The notes under the pieces are model-generated. The model made no database searches, had not been told where the DNA came from, and was given only the letters and a program-made list of their open reading frames with translations. A stretch of 64,000 nucleotides of DNA from Ptiloglossa arizonensis (Eukaryota; Arthropoda; Insecta; Hymenoptera; Colletidae): assembly GCF_051014685.1 (NCBI RefSeq), contig NC_135056.1, positions 6,262,001 through 6,326,000 of the forward strand, in the 5' to 3' direction. Shown here in pieces: positions 11,300 to 25,494 of the stretch. Position numbers and translations under genes: made by a program. Positions within the stretch are counted from its first letter, which is position 1, and every line of letters begins with the position of its first letter.

Positions 11300-11447
11300 C
11301 CCTCTCCCGTGGAGTCCTACCCCCTCCCTCCCCCCGCCCGTCGGTACACCCGCCACCCGGCCGCCGCCTTCGCCTCATCCATCCCCAACCCCTAATGACG
11401 CAAGCAAAGCAAAACAAAGAAAGGTTTATACACCGGAGAAGCGAGCG

Positions 11448-11483
<36 letters not shown>

Positions 11484-13010
11484 ATCTCTTCCTCTCCCTC
11501 TCTGCCGCTCTTTCCTTTTCGTCGTCTCTCCCTCGGCACGGCAACAGACTCGCTCTTTCGAATCGCTCGTTTCCTCCTTCTCTCTCACCACCTCTCTCTC
11601 TCTCTTTTTCTCTTTCTCTCTTAGCCGTCGTTTCCTCCTTTCTCTTTCTTTCTCCCTTTGGTTCTTTCTCGCTCGCTGGCGCCCCGCTCGCGCGTCCCGC
11701 GCTCCCTCCGAAAGCCACCGGGACTCTTTCTCCGTCGTGGTCCGATGCCGTCTCCTTTCCACCCACGTGCGCGCAAATGAAATCGATTAAAATGCTGGGC
11801 GCAACTTCTAGGCAGAGCTGCTCTACCCTCAACCCACACACCCGCTCTCGCCCCCACCCACCCTGTTGGCCCCACGCGCTCGAACCTCCGCCAAACTCCC
11901 ACTCCTTCGCTGTAAGAAACCGAGAAAACCCTTACGTGCGTTCCCGTTGCCTCTCCCCCAACCCTCGCCACCCTTCCCAACCATCCCGTGATGCCACTCG
12001 CTACAAGTACACGCTGCCGCTCCCCCGCTACCCCCTACTCCTCCTTCTCTCCGTTCGCGTACCCACCGTACCCTCCCCCCCCCTCTCCCACTTCTCGTTC
12101 TCCCGGTACATACGCGCGATCGCCGACTCGCGACTAGCCGGTTCTCGACACGCGCGCCGGACACGCTCGGCACGCTGCCGAACCTTTGGGAATGCGTGTC
12201 TCTACGATCGGAGGAAAAGTCACCGGGATCACGTGTGTTGGTTAAATATCGTTCGACGGATCCCACTGTGGATCCGACGCCGGGCCACCCTCGCTGTACT
12301 TTTCGTTCGTTTCGATTCTATACGTATGCACGCGATTGCAGGTTGGCGGGCGCTGGTGTGCGCGGGCGCACGTTTGTCTCCGTCCGAGAGAACCGTGCTC
12401 GGGCAGCATTGCTTATGTAGACGAGAAGCCCCCGCGCGTACGCGGCCCGCCGGGGACCCGTGTGAGTGAATAGGCGGGGGTGTGCGTCGACCGAGCGAGA
12501 CGGTGTTAGTTTACCAAGAGTAAATGAGTGCGCGGCAGTCGCAGGCTGGTTGGTAAAAACAGTGGCCCCCTTTACCTACCCTTTCCTTCGCTGCTACCCG
12601 CGCGACCCCCGCACCCCGCCTCCCTCCCGGCCGCTCTCCTGGCCCGCTACTCGCGCCTCGAATTCACCCTACGCCTCCGCCGCTCCGTTCCTCTCGCTCG
12701 CCCCGCGCAACTTTTCTCTACCCCGTCTGTCTCCTGTTCCACGATTCCCTCCTTTTCCTTACCTTTCCGATATTCCGCTCCCAGCAGTCTCGCGCGTAGA
12801 CGTAAGATTCATTCCTCTTAAATCCTGGAGAAGCGACGAATTATTGCGCGCAATAGGTTTCTGGCTGCTCCGCGCGTCGCTCCGTCTAGAAACCGGGGTG
12901 TACCACGGGCTAACGGGGACCGAGAGGGCTAGCGGGTGGCTAAGACTCGTCCATCGCGGAAGTTGGATAACCGCGTGTAAGATCGAAGCTTCCGTAACGA
13001 TTGAGTAATT
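11300..13010. promoter_or_regulatory. large pyrimidine-rich CpG island
   Basis: Long C/T-rich + strand with many CpG. It includes a pure TC run (11451-11480), TCTCTTT tracts to about 11660, C-rich stretches to 12100, then CpG-dense mixed sequence with a CACGTG at 12230-12235. Long open frames on both strands (11191-11790 plus, 11199-11762 minus, 11777-12469 plus) overlap and are compositional, because GC-rich DNA has few stops. A GTGAGT near 12462 could be a splice donor of an untranslated exon, but nothing confirms it. Confidence 0.4.
11451..11480. repeat. (TC)n microsatellite
   Basis: Uninterrupted TC dinucleotides, continuing as imperfect TCTTTC tract. On the minus strand this is a GAGAGA run. 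Confidence 0.95.
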
Positions 13011-14683
13011 AACGCCGGTGTCCGTTCGGGCAGATGGCCGAGTATTTGTACGAACGATGCCCGTGTATTCCATCGTCTTTCAATTTTCGATCGTTTAACG
13101 AGGTTTTATAAGATCGTCTAGTTTTACGACGAGTTTAATTGGACGATAATGAGAACCGAAGGAAGGATCGTTCAATGTTGCCCGGATAAATGTTACCGTA
13201 TGCTTCGCGGATAATGGTACGCGAGATGAAATTCTCAGTTGACCGATTATCCCGTGTGACCGGCACGGACCGAGTCGGTACAGGGGTTTCGATGCTGAGA
13301 AAGCTTCAGTCAGTTTCAATGTATTCGGGGAGGAATTATTTTGTTCGATGTATAAAAATATTCGAAGCTACCTCGATGATCCTCGACATCCGTCGTGTCT
13401 GCGACGATATTACAGCGTCGACTTGAAATTTCATTACGAATAACTGTGCAAAAGTTTGGCTTTGGGGTATCCCCGTGTTCGAAATAACCTCGAACGAGCC
13501 ACTTCGTGTCGACGTTGGAACGAATACTATTATGTCTTTTCGATGGAACTACGCCTTGCGTCCATTTAATCGTTACGTTTTTCCTTGTTTAATTTTACGC
13601 CGATGTAGATTCTATTATCGTTAACGATTGATCGTCTTTTCTATCGGTAATCGTAATTATTGCTGGCCACAGCTTTGCACTAGCCATCGTAAACACGTGT
13701 TCGTTTCCTTTCGATCGTTAATTGCCGATATTGTTTAAGAAAAAGCAAATTATACGAAATCACGGTTCAAGGTACCTGTATAAAAATTCCATGACAAATT
13801 TTATTCTTGTAGGCAATATAGGTAAGAAATTTGTTTGTTGGTTAAAAATGGTCGCCATGTCTCTCGCGTCCGACGGTTAACAGGATGTCTATCCAGCAAG
13901 TATCGTTCAACGTTAGCAACGTGTAACGATAAAATATTACATCGTACGACTAAATCGGACCGTGTCATTATACGTGACGCGTTTATCTCATTGACAGTCA
14001 TTAACGAATAGATTGTAAGAATACGTCCGATATATCGATCGAGGTTAAGCTCCGATACGAGTAATTTTAACAGCGTCTCGTCTTTTACGCACTACTTCTT
14101 GCTTCATTTGTGTCTGTTCGTGTAACTGTACCCTTATCCTTACGAAAAGAACGTTACACAATAATAAAAATATTAGAGCATTTCGTTTAACTATAAATTT
14201 AAACTTTCAGCCATTGATACTTCATCCTGTATTTCGACATTTATTCCGTAAAAGTTGATACCGAAGAGAAACAACTCTTTCCAAATTTTACCAAAGTATC
14301 GCAAGGTTCTGATTTTTTAAATACAGTGCATCGTACTGTGCAATTTGTGTATTACGTTTGCCGCAACGTGTATCGATAAAAATAAAAATATCGAGACGTT
14401 CAATAGCGAACTCGTCTTTTCCGTAGCATTTATGCTCCAAGAATAAAAAGTGGCTCGTAAAACGTAAATCCGAATAAAGGGAAAAGTTTAATCCGAAAGA
14501 AACATCGGTTTAAATATAAATATGTTTTAATTGCTTCGACTCTGTGTCTTGTGGACTCTCTTCGTTGAAACGAAACAAAGGACAGAATTTCGATCTAAAA
14601 AAGAAGAAGGAAAGAGATGTAAAAATTCGTACGAAAAGAAGAAAGAAAATTCTATATTTACAAGATTAACGAGACAGAAGGAA
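13011..14683. other. AT-rich spacer without supported genes
   Basis: CpG-containing, AT-rich. Only short unrecognised open frames (minus 13095-13319, plus 13190-13426). No repeats seen until the tandem duplication that follows. Confidence 0.45.
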
Positions 14684-14818
14684 AATCTCAAAATATAAAT
14701 AAAGAATTAAAGCTCTGTACAACGTTTATGTTACATAGAATTTTTAGAAAACTCTGAAAATATAAATCGAAAATGAAAGCTCTGTATAACGTTTACGATG
14801 CATAGAATTTTTCGAGAG
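14684..14818. repeat. two-copy tandem duplication, 67-bp unit
   Basis: The segment containing AAATATAAAT, AAAGCTCTGTA, AACGTTTA and CATAGAATTTTT occurs twice. AGCTCTGTA recurs at 14711 and 14778, an offset of 67 bp. The copies differ by several substitutions, so the duplication is not recent. Confidence 0.8.
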
Positions 14819-15330
14819 TAGGTGAATGTTCCTTACGAGCGTTTTGAATAAGTTCATCCACGTTGATCATCGATGACTCTCGAAGGAGCCCCGAGAGATC
14901 AGATGCCGGTCACCGATAACACTCGTGACAGTTTCTAACACCACGAGCCATAGAATCGTCTTTGAAGATCCACGATCCGTTCACAGTTAACGCAACGGTT
15001 AACAATTGAACGAGTACGATTCGCGTGTTAACTCTATACGTTTGAAACTTGGAATCCTTGCTCAGCCAAGTTCGTTGCATCGACGTTGAAACGATGACCG
15101 TGCTCGACCATTCCCAGGATAAAATATTTGCATTTCCCGTCGCGCGTTAAACGCAATAAGCTCGCAAATCGCGAACACCTGATAAATAGAACGAACGAAC
15201 GCGTCGATCGTGCCTGAAAAACTACTGGAAACTCGCTGTCTTCCTAAAACAGTGTTTATTAATGGAGTGTTTGTAAAGTACCATTCCAACTTTTAATCAG
15301 TCCGCTTTGCGCTACTAGATAAATCTTAAT
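14819..15330. other. mixed spacer, nothing recognised
   Basis: CpG-containing intergenic-type sequence. The minus-strand frame 15062-15289 is short and not recognised. Confidence 0.4.
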
Positions 15331-16500
15331 TGTATCTTTCGAGCTGCCTCGCGCTGAAATCTCCGTCCTTGTCTTGGCCACCCCCTTGTCTCTTCCCACC
15401 CTTCGCCACGAAAAGGACGGGGCGAACTTTCGTTCGCCGCTTTGAACAAAACGCCGACAACGATGCCCGATCGAATCTCTCGCAGAGTCATCGCGACGCG
15501 AGAACTAATTTTACGTAGCGACGACCAAACGCGATTCTACCGATACCGTGCCCGAGCCTAATAGCCCGAAAATGAATCCCGCGTGCCTGAACAGAGGAAA
15601 CCGAACCGTTTCCGAATGCTTCGATCCTCGAGATCGTCTCTCGATACGGTTCCGAGACATTCGGCTTTACGAGAGAACGTTTTAATTTCATCACCTACGC
15701 GCACGCTGAGAACACGGGAAGAAACTTGAAGAAGTTTCGTGTCGGGCCGATCTTCTCGCTTATTCGCGTGTAAACTACTGTGAACGCGTAAGACTAGGCA
15801 CGGGTGCATAACGCGGAGCGGGAGCGAGCGTACGCGCTTGTGTTCCACTCGTTCGAAAGAGGAAGAAACATTCGAAAGAGAGAACGACTAAGGAAATGAG
15901 ACGCTAGACAGAGAGAGAGAGAAAGAGAGAGAGAGATCGCCAGGGGTGGATGGGTACCGAAGGGTGTGAGAACGTGGAGAGGGTGAGGCCGAGTGGGACG
16001 AGAGTGGATAGGGTAGCTAAGACGACCGGCTTCCAAGTAATTATAAAATGCAATCAATACTTTACATATTTTTCACGCGAGTCGGGGGAGGGAGGTGGGG
16101 ACCATACTTGCCGCGGATCCCGTATAAGTTTCCCTAAGGTCTCCTTCCATTTCGTACCGTGGACGTCGACTCGACGCACGGATGCAAATAATTACAGACG
16201 CCGTTGCTTTTTGCCGCGGATTGACTTTGTTAGAGCGCGAAACAAAGGGCCGCGGATGCCAGAAACGTGGATCAACCGTGCGGGATGCTCGAGACATCCT
16301 CAACGTCCGCGGCAACGCTGTGTTCCTCGCGCTAGATGCCCGAATGCGTCACCAAACACGCACGACTTTAATTGATGTCGCCCGCCTTTCAGAAATTTAT
16401 CGTCGCGACGTTAAAGCCCGACGGTTCCTTCGTTGGCGATCGCGTGTTCCTGCGCGACAGCCGTTGTTGATTTATTGCGGGAGATAATGAGCTTTCCAGA
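15330..16500. promoter_or_regulatory. CpG-rich island, moderate
   Basis: CpG-dense mixed sequence with a GA microsatellite (15908-15936) followed by a G/A-rich block to about 16020, and CCGCGG strings near 16110-16310. Overlapping frames on both strands are compositional. It resembles the other islands in having purine-rich DNA ahead of a pyrimidine tract (16537-16589). Confidence 0.35.
15908..15936. repeat. (GA)n microsatellite
   Basis: GA dinucleotides with one AAA break; several GAGAG motifs. Confidence 0.95.
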
Positions 16501-16536
16501 ACTTACCTTTTGGGGAAGAAAATTCTGCCGTGTTCT

Positions 16537-16589
16537 CTTTTTCTTTTTCTTTTTCCTTTTTTTTTTTTTTTCTTCTTCTTTTTTTTTTA
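16537..16589. repeat. poly-T/CTT tract
   Basis: Long T runs broken by single C or CTTCTTC. Low complexity; no retroelement body is attached on either side. Confidence 0.9.
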
Positions 16590-16599
16590 TACTCGACAT

Positions 16600-18307
16600 T
16601 CATCTTCCTCGCTTTCTAAATAGTACGCCGGGATCTCCATTGCGCAAAGTGATGTGGCAGGGAACGCTACAAGTAACGGAACACTTCCCGACGTTAATCA
16701 TTTCGCGTATCAGGAAAGATGAAAAGAGCATCGATGGAAAGTGAAAAATACTACGCACCAGGAATCGTTGGAACGATTTCCTCGACGACTTATGCATCCT
16801 GTAGCTTCTCGCCAATTTTGTATCAATTTTTCCAACCCTAACGAGCTTCCGGACTTCGAAACATTCGTAGCATTAAAAAGAGGATTAAAAATGCGAGTTA
16901 TAAAAAGAGCTAATTTTATGCAGTGAATTGCTTTAGAATTAATAATACACACGTAATACAGAAAGTTCATTTTCAGGCTTATTTTTATTAATACCAACCT
17001 TCCGGCGTACTATTTATTAATACTACCTTCTATAACCGAATACATATTGCTATTATTGCTTTTATAAATGCAGTCTTTCAGACGCATAGATTTTGCTAGA
17101 AACGAAACCTCGATTTCAAAGACAAATACTATTTACAATGTCGTCGTTATTATTGTTGATATCCAGACAAGGCTTTGGTTCGAACACTTGCCCCTTTCAC
17201 GAAGCCAAACTTCAATTTCAAGTTGTCACTCGAACTTGTCGTAAAAGAAAAATATGTTTCAATTTCGTTCAAAATTGTTGCATACAGAACTATTTCCGAT
17301 CGTTAGAGAAGAATATTTCAATAAGAAATGAATTATTATTCTGTAAAAATATGTTCTGTAGAGATAATTATTGTTCTGTAAATACTATTCCGGTGATTCA
17401 ACGTTCGAACAAAAAAACAATTGGATAACGAAAGTATATCCATTGAGAAAGATTTTTAAATTAATAAAGTTTCATATATTACTGGTATTTATTCTAAATG
17501 TGGCACATTTCGTATTTTGCATACGTTGTAATCGTACACATTATCCGTTAAACCACTCTTTCAATGGACAATTTTCACATTGATTTGTTCCTGTAGTGTT
17601 AACAACGCTTCGACTTGTAGGAGAGCGATCTCTATTGGTCCTATTTCGAGATAAAAATTACTCGTTACCCCGATTTTATATGAATTTTCGATCCTGATGT
17701 TGTTACTTGAAAGCAGAAATTATTATATTGCGTTACAAACGTAGCACGTTGCACAAGGAAGAATCGAGTGATGCATAAAGTAATCCTCTTGCAGGTGCAA
17801 ACTGCCAAATGTATATGTATATTTCTCGTTATTTGTTGCAAGGTTTCCATTCTCTGGGACATAACATCCCATTGTGAAATAATCTCTATAACAATTTCTC
17901 TACTCTAGTTTAACAATGTTAAATGCAATACACACGATCCAGTTTGGTCTTAAATGAAAAAATTAATAATCGAATATTACGAGAAATTGAAGAAAATCAC
18001 GGTATTGTAAAATAGTACATTTTATGTCAATTTCTTTCTTCAATTAAAAGTACAGTTTGTCACGATTTCGTGTACACGAAAATATCGTGGTAATGGTTGG
18101 ACGATCATTGGTCTTCCGTTATCATCGGTCCGTTGTTACTCATACTGAATCATCAAAGAATTCTTCTATCGAACCGTTAGAATCTTCAAAACATGTTACT
18201 CATTGCGTTGCGCTTTCTAGTTCAAACGTCGAGTTCGTGCAAAGTCCGACTTTCATTTCACCTAGTGACTAAGGACTAGGGTCATCCTCCACCCATTAAA
18301 TACCCTA
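16600..18307. other. AT-rich spacer without supported genes
   Basis: Short unrecognised frames only (for example plus 17093-17428). A slightly less AT-rich patch at about 18050-18260 has no identified motif. Confidence 0.45.
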
Positions 18308-18334
18308 GTATATATATTGTATATATATATATAT
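18308..18334. repeat. (TA)n microsatellite
   Basis: TATATATA runs split by one TTG. Confidence 0.9.
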
Positions 18335-21300
18335 CACTTCTAGACTCTTAATCTTAGAACACTTGCGACGAATATTGTTATATTTAGAAACTACCGTTGA
18401 AATGTGTTATATCATTCATGAATCAACGGTCACAGGTTTGTAATTTTTTATGAATGTGCGTGCTATAAAACGAATGTTTCATCCGACGATACAAGACCGA
18501 ACCCTCAATGTGCTACAATTAACTCCAAGTAACTGTCTCGAATTGTAATTCGTATCAAATAGGATTTTACCTAAAATTTGAACCTAGTCTTACTGCTTGT
18601 CAGATAAAAGGTGTGTATCAGCAAAGTTAAACAAGTACAAAAAGATAAATTAATAAGGATAACACTTTCGCGACCTTGAACAGTTCGTTCATTTTTCATC
18701 AACTGTAGTGTCCAAGAAGTGTGCGTAGAATTCGATTTTTACGTGTTCCGCTTTTACGTGTTCGTTACAACTATTTTGTCTTCTATACTATAATTTATCT
18801 TGGTATTAAATATTCGAAAAAGTTCTGCTAGTTAATTTCTTGTTGGACAAGAAGTAAAAGTCTTATCGTACGAATGTTCTGCGTAGTATACGTTCAATTT
18901 CTATATTTTCCATGTAAGAAAATGAAAAACCTAGATAAATTTTGTCACACTTCACTAACTATAAATTACACGAATGCTTTATTTAAAGATATCAAAGGAT
19001 CCGAGCACCACTAATTGTAAGTATCGCGATAGCTACTTTCCAAAGGCAATGCAGTGACGATTACGCGACGAAAGCTAAAAACTGACTATGTATTTGCAAA
19101 GACTTGGTGCAAAGGGTTAGGATACTTAAGTAGATAACTAGTGAATCAGTGAAGGTGAACCATTAGAAAATGGTTATCCAACTGTTTTCCTCTGGAAGTT
19201 TCCCCCAAGGACGAACTATGTGCCATCATACATATGAATTAAGCTAGACCAATTTCTAGTATGATTTATTTAACAACGTATGTTCTTCTGTCCCCAACGA
19301 TTCGTCGAGAACTTGAAAAAGATCGTAGCACAAAAACTTAAGGCATTGCCTACGTTACGACTTTCCTTGTAATAGTGTAATTGAAAACATTCGATATGGA
19401 AGTCGTAGAATCGAGACAATTTTCAGTGCATGCAAAAGTTTTTAGAATGAACAGATCTAGTAATCACTGAAGTTGAAACAGTAGATTGTAGTGTTTGAGA
19501 CAATAGGATAGAGGATAGAGTGTTTACGTTTGGGTATCGGATTACGAGAGGAGAGAGATTATAAGAATACGCGTGACGTTTAGGGCACACGGGGACGCGT
19601 GGCACGAGTACACGTGTACCAGAAATTGAAAAACGATCGAGGAATAATTTAGAATTTTATCGTGCAAAAAAATCATCATGTGAAACAACGAGTTTCCCAG
19701 TTTGCAAGATCAGAGCCACTAAGAAGATCAAGATTGCGCGTTCACTTGCGATTGCAGTCGTATCAGAGTAGTCGACGTGTCGTTCAGTAATTCTCAGATT
19801 TAAGTGAAAATGTTTACACCGAATTCAAGTAAGGGGAAATCAAGTGACAATTTTTGGACCACTTTTCATCTATACATACTGATACGTAACAGTAACACTT
19901 ACCAACGTCGGTTCGAGATAAAAATTGCTAACTTCGCTTTCAAGTGATTTGTGATATCGATTTTTTCACTCGGAAATCAGAATCACTGTAACATGGTCAT
20001 TGAATTTATCTTCCACAATCTATTTCAACATATTCCACGAAGGACAATACACTCTCTGCACTTCTGTGTCTCGCAAAGTGTGAGAAGCCGTTGTAAGTAA
20101 CATTGGCAAATAAGCAGTTTAATTCCGAATATAAAGTCGTTGAAAAAAAATTAGTATCTTTCTCTCGTGCTAATTAGCGGGAAAAATGGTTCGCGACAAC
20201 TTACAGTCCCAATTTCCCAAAATCGAGATTGTGAAAAAATTCGCCAGCTAAAAGTTGAGTAGACCCGTTCTCCGTTCACTCGAAGACAGTTCACGGTAAA
20301 AAAATTCAACGAATGTGATAATAAAGGTAATTTCGTAGCCGGCTTTACGTCTCACAATGCGAGTGGCAGAAATGAGCGCAAGAAGGGAAATGGTGGGGGA
20401 CGACTGATTTTAATTACGAAAAACGCGGTACGCCATCGCACCAGTAATTACGCTTATACAAATGTATCGCGAGACGCAAGAACAACGACGAATTCGTGAC
20501 TGAGAATGCAATGTTCAAAAATGAACGAACAATGAGACCGGTCGGAGGAAATAATGTAAATTCACAGTACCCGAAACAATAACCCTTGAGCGTCGCTCGA
20601 AAACACTCTGGTTACCCCTTGTCACTGCTTGCTTCGAGGGAGCAAAAGAGGAAGAAGAGCCGACGACGCGATCGTCTTTGACCCTAAATCCGTGCGCTAC
20701 GTCGTGAACTTCGGGGACTGATTTACTACTTCGGAATCCAGCACGTTGAACTCTAACCGGCTAAGAGCAAACTGCTTAATTAAAATTATAATGTTACACC
20801 GTTTCCTGGCACCGCTTGTGCGCACCAACGGTGTTAAAAGTACGTCGAACGTCACCGGTACAGTTGGCTGCACGCAATTGTATATCGATGTGCCATTAAC
20901 GCTAGAACTACTGACAGATTTCGAAACGTTAAGGTACACCTCGTATGTATCTCGAAAGAAATCAATCGGCGAGGAGAAAGAGGAATTTTTTTTAATTTAC
21001 CACACGTGTAGAATAGGAAACGTCATGAGGTTTTACACGCTACGGAATTTAAGCAAATTTCGTTACGAAAGCAATTAAAATGTCATTTCGACTGGTTGGT
21101 ATATCTAGCGTTAAGTAGCTCTGCGTTTAAATCGTAATATATACGCGACGTGATAGATACAAGTTCAACGCGACAGTATTTCTCAAACTGCGTTCCGTGG
21201 ATCCTTAGACGTCTACGAACGGTTTGGAGAAGGTCGATTTCGGAAGAAAATTCCGAGTAATTGTTAAATTGGTTAATTATACTTATTAACACCAGTCGTT

Positions 21301-23940
21301 GTACTATTGTCTGTCGTCAGTATTGAGAACATCGAAAAAGAAATTGAAAACCGAACAACACATGTGTTTCAGTTTTATGTTTCGATGATCGCTTTTTGTA
21401 TTATTTGTATTATCATTGTTCTTATTTTCTGAAATATATAATATTTTCTGCGATTTTACAACGTTTCTCTATTTATATTATAGATATTTTTATGCTTCTT
21501 TATAGAGAAGTATATTGATTACAATGTTTTCTTAAATAAAGTTTACTTTATTTCAATGACCAGATACGCATTTTCATTGTATCGATTTAGAAAAATTAAA
21601 AGATATCCGCATATTTAATCGTTAGGGAAACTCAAAGTTTGAAAATTTGAAACAGCTGACATTTCTCTTATCCGCAATGTTTAGAAACAAAAAAGAACGA
21701 CCTGAAGGCCTTGAAATTTTTGATACCGTTTTGTACCGCATACCTGAACGGACAAGTCTTTTCTTCGTTAGTTTCATTAAAGTCTAAATACTAGGACAGA
21801 CTAACTGCGAAACTGAACCTGAGGCTACCACTTTCCAGAGTTACACTTACCTAAAGTCTCTCGCTTAATTTCCAAGAGCCAGCGTTATACATCTCATTGT
21901 GCTTAGGCTTGTCCATTTTTTAATCATTTTATCAACGCTGTTAAAACATATCAAATTTTATTGAATTTTTCGTTTGCAACGAATGTAATAATGATTTTGT
22001 AATACTGTTCGGTAAATTACTAGATAGTATTAAATCACCCGCAAGAAGACCTAAGTGAGTTTTGCAAAGAATGTATGGATTCTGTGATTTAAAAATATGA
22101 AACCGTTCGAATGGAACAAAAAATTTTTAAATATTAATATATTTCCTCAAAAGATAATTTCAAAATATAGTTATTTGGAAAGTAAGAATTTAATTCTATT
22201 TTTGGAAGTGCGCCAAAAGTTTTCCTTTATTAAGACGATCCGTGAGAAAGTGAGGTTTAAGATACACTGGATTATAGTACCACGTGTTTCTTTCTTCTGC
22301 TTCTCCAATTCGTAGACGTGGGTCACCAGGTTGATGCGCTGATACAGCCTTGGGTTTTCACTATTGGTAAAATGTGGTACAAACTATAATCGGTCTCAAA
22401 TTGTCAAATAAAAACCTCCTTTGTTAAAGTAACGATACTAACGACATGCCAGATGGATCCATTATTTATTTACAACCTTTCTAAAATTTACGAACGTTAT
22501 ATGAATGTACTCTTACAGTCGTAGAGTACAATGTTATCTAGTTCGGAATAGTTTGTTCAAGGTCGTGTTTGGACTTGTTTCTATTAAGAAATCTTTGTCG
22601 ATATATTAAAAACCTTCTCGTTTGTATAAAATAAAAATAAGAAGAATATAATTGTTCATATATCGACAGTCGACAGATTTTCTATTCAAATCGCTCTCGT
22701 TCTCTATCACTCTTGTCCGTAGGCATCGAGGGTGGCTCTAGCACGAGCTAAGTTCAGGAAATTCTTCAAAGAGGAGCTCGCGACGCATTCGTTAGTTGCA
22801 TGTCGTTGGACCAAGCTTGTGTGCATTTAACTAGTTCGTATCGTGTAGAGAATTTAAATATAGAATCAAACGAATTCTATTCAGCATCGTCGTATCAACA
22901 GAAGCAATGTGTACATTATCGATGTCGACATGGTATTCTTCAGAGTATGAGATAAAATTACGGGACATTGATTTAAACAGCATTTAAATTCAGCGAATCA
23001 CGACTTTGCACACAATTGTTATATTTTTGTCGAGATTAGGACAAAGTTGCCTAATTTGAACCATTCTCAAAGTAGACGTTTCCTTTGGGGTGAATCGAAT
23101 CCTGGTCGATCCTTTATTTTTCGGATAATGGTACTGCATGGATCGTTTAACAAAAATTATAGTCAATGCGCTAAACTTCTTGGAAATTATATACTTTGAT
23201 GAAAAACTTGTATTTTAGAAGAGTCCGATTTAAGAAACTGGACGAACCCTTAATTGGACCACTGGTCTTCTCAATTGAATCGAACTTAAATTTACGAAAT
23301 AATACACGATAAACAGCTTCGGCTAAATTTAGTTACGGTTGCAACCGACACGAAAATATTTTTGTACTCGAAAGGAAACATTTAAATATTTTACATTTCT
23401 ACGAGAGACTCTTCGTTAGAAATTTGTACAATACCAGGTTCCGCTGACTACTTCGACTGCTTTTTCAGCTGTAATTTTCTTGTTCCTCTTTTAAACAATG
23501 CTAGTCAATGCTCGAAAGAAACGATTCATTTGGATATTTCCAGCTTCAACGCGTTCGAAACAATTTTATATCCGAAATCTCGAGAATCGAAACGGTTTCG
23601 GTTTCCCTGTGCGTGCTCGTTCTTCTTCTCGTTTTCTTAATGAAAAATTGTCAAAAATTGTCATTAAGAAAGAAACCACTTCCTTACCCTGCACCACGAG
23701 GAATCGAATCCGTACATTTCACACTGTTACGCGAAATTAATCGAAGCATTCCGATCGCGTAAAATTAATTCGCGAGCGATTTTACACAAATTCCTGTTAA
23801 TGACAAGGAGCCTAACCATCGACCGAACATAGTCTCGACCGCCACAATGATGACGGCAGTTCTGGATATCTCGAAAATTCCCATACAAGCCTCTCCATCC
23901 GATTAATACCGGAATACTATCCTTCAGGAGACCCAGCGGT
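18335..23940. other. long AT-rich spacer without supported genes
   Basis: Over 5 kb of AT-rich DNA with only short open frames. Slightly more GC-rich, mixed-complexity patches occur near 19660-19800, 20340-20940 and 22680-22830, which are possible regulatory blocks, but I see no distinctive motif grouping in them. The plus frame 20746-21078 (110 codons) is not recognisable. No element-sized inverted repeats noted. Confidence 0.4.
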
Positions 23941-24373
23941 CCTCCTACCTCCCCCACGAATCCCTCTGAACCACCCGTGAAAGTAAGTAGTGAGTGAGCG
24001 GCATTCAAGGGTTGGTGACTGTGGAGGGCGGCGGGGGTGTTGGCGGGTGGTGGGGGTGGGTGTATGAGAGGGGGGGGGGCAGTAGCTCCGACGGCAGGCA
24101 AGAAGAGAAAGGAGGAAAGATTCCTGCGAGCGTGGAGTGCGAAAGAGAAGAAGGTCATTGGAGGGTAGCAAGGTAGGGTGGGTACCGAGGGTACGGCCAG
24201 ATTTTAACGATTCCTCTGCCGCGGAGTCTTAAGAGAAAGAATGGCGGGGATGGGTGAAATGAGAGGAGAGGGTCGGGGGTTGGCGAGGGTGTCGAGGAGG
24301 TGTGGGTGGATAGGGGATGGCGCGGAAAGAAGAGAAATGGGAGCATAGGAAAAGACGAAGAAGGCAGGCGGCG

Positions 24374-24421
24374 AAGGAGGAGGAGGAGGAGGAGGAGGAG
24401 GAGGAGGAGGAAGAGGAGGAG
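24374..24421. repeat. (GGA)n microsatellite
   Basis: GGAGGA trinucleotides with one AAG break, purine-only. Confidence 0.95.
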
Positions 24422-25494
24422 GGATAGCGGGAGGGTGGAGATCGCGGTGGCGGTCGACGAGGGTGAGCAGGGAGGGTGTGGGGCGAAGGACGTGAAATGA
24501 AGAAATTCTATCTACATTTCCAACCCTTCATGCAGCATCTTACCCCCTTCGCCGCCGAGACCCCGCGTCCTCCCCACCGGTCGCCCTCTTCTTTTCTCAT
24601 TCTTCTGCCTCCGCTTCTTCTTCCGCCCACTTCGTTCCTTCGACTGCCTAACCTCCTGCCCCTCCTAGTCCTTCTCATCCCCTCGGTAACCCGACCAACC
24701 CCCTCGCGCTCGCCTCCTCTCCGCGATCTGTCCCCTCGGTCCCCGCAGCCCGCGAGCAACCACCCCGCTGAGACAATACGACCAACTCAACCCCCTGCCT
24801 CGGTCCGTCTTCTTCGCCTTCTTCTTCCTCTTCTTCATCCGTCGAACTCTTACTTGTACGTCCGTCCCTCTCCCTTCCACTCGTTTCCTTGTTCCCTCGC
24901 CCGCCACCGACCACCCTCCCCTCCCCCTGCCCCTTCCATCCCTCACCCTGGTTCTAACTCCTTGAAGACCGGTATCGCTACCCACTACCATCAACATCGC
25001 GACTACCAGAAGAGTACAGGCAGGCCAGGATTCCTTCCGAGCTTTCTTTCGTTCTTTCTCCCTCTCGTTGGCTTCCTTCTTTCGTTCTCCAACGATGCCC
25101 GCCACCACTTCTTTCTCTTTTCTTAAACACAAAAGCGAAAATTTTGCTTATTAGAATATTTCCAGGAGGTGTTCCCCCCACACTCCCCCCTGTCCCTCCT
25201 CCCAGGCGCTCCCTCTACACCTTCTCCTCCTCCTCTTCCGTCTGTCTTTCTTTCTTTCTCCGTTCCTCCCTGCCCGTTTCGCGTTCTCCGTCTCCTTCTT
25301 TATCGTCCACAACGTTCAACCCCTGCGCCTTTCGTCGTCATCGTTCTCCTTGGTCTGGTCCGTAGCGGGGTGCAGGGGTAAGTCCGTGCACTCAAGTGTG
25401 ACGGCACTGGGCTGCGCCGTCGGTCGGGTTATTCGCGTTCGCTCCTCTCGTTTCGAGCGTCTGGCCGTTCGTCGACGCCGCGGCGGACAACACC

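Noticed and set aside
11191..12469. Several 120-230-codon frames on both strands
   Set aside because: Stop-poor GC-rich low-complexity DNA; overlapping frames on opposite strands, no family resemblance.
16537..16589. Poly-T tract as the tail of a minus-strand LINE or retrocopy
   Set aside because: No reverse transcriptase, coding remnant or target duplication on either side.
17160..17190. GGTTCGAACAC as a tRNA B-box-like string
   Set aside because: No matching A box, acceptor stem or cloverleaf nearby.
19081..19125. GCAAAGGGTTAGG as another piggyBac-type end
   Set aside because: Flank is TTAG, not TTAA, and no inverse partner was found nearby.
24476..25132. 216-codon plus and 155-codon minus frames
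   Set aside because: Pro/Ser-rich versus Arg/Lys-rich readings of the same pyrimidine tract, with no domain.
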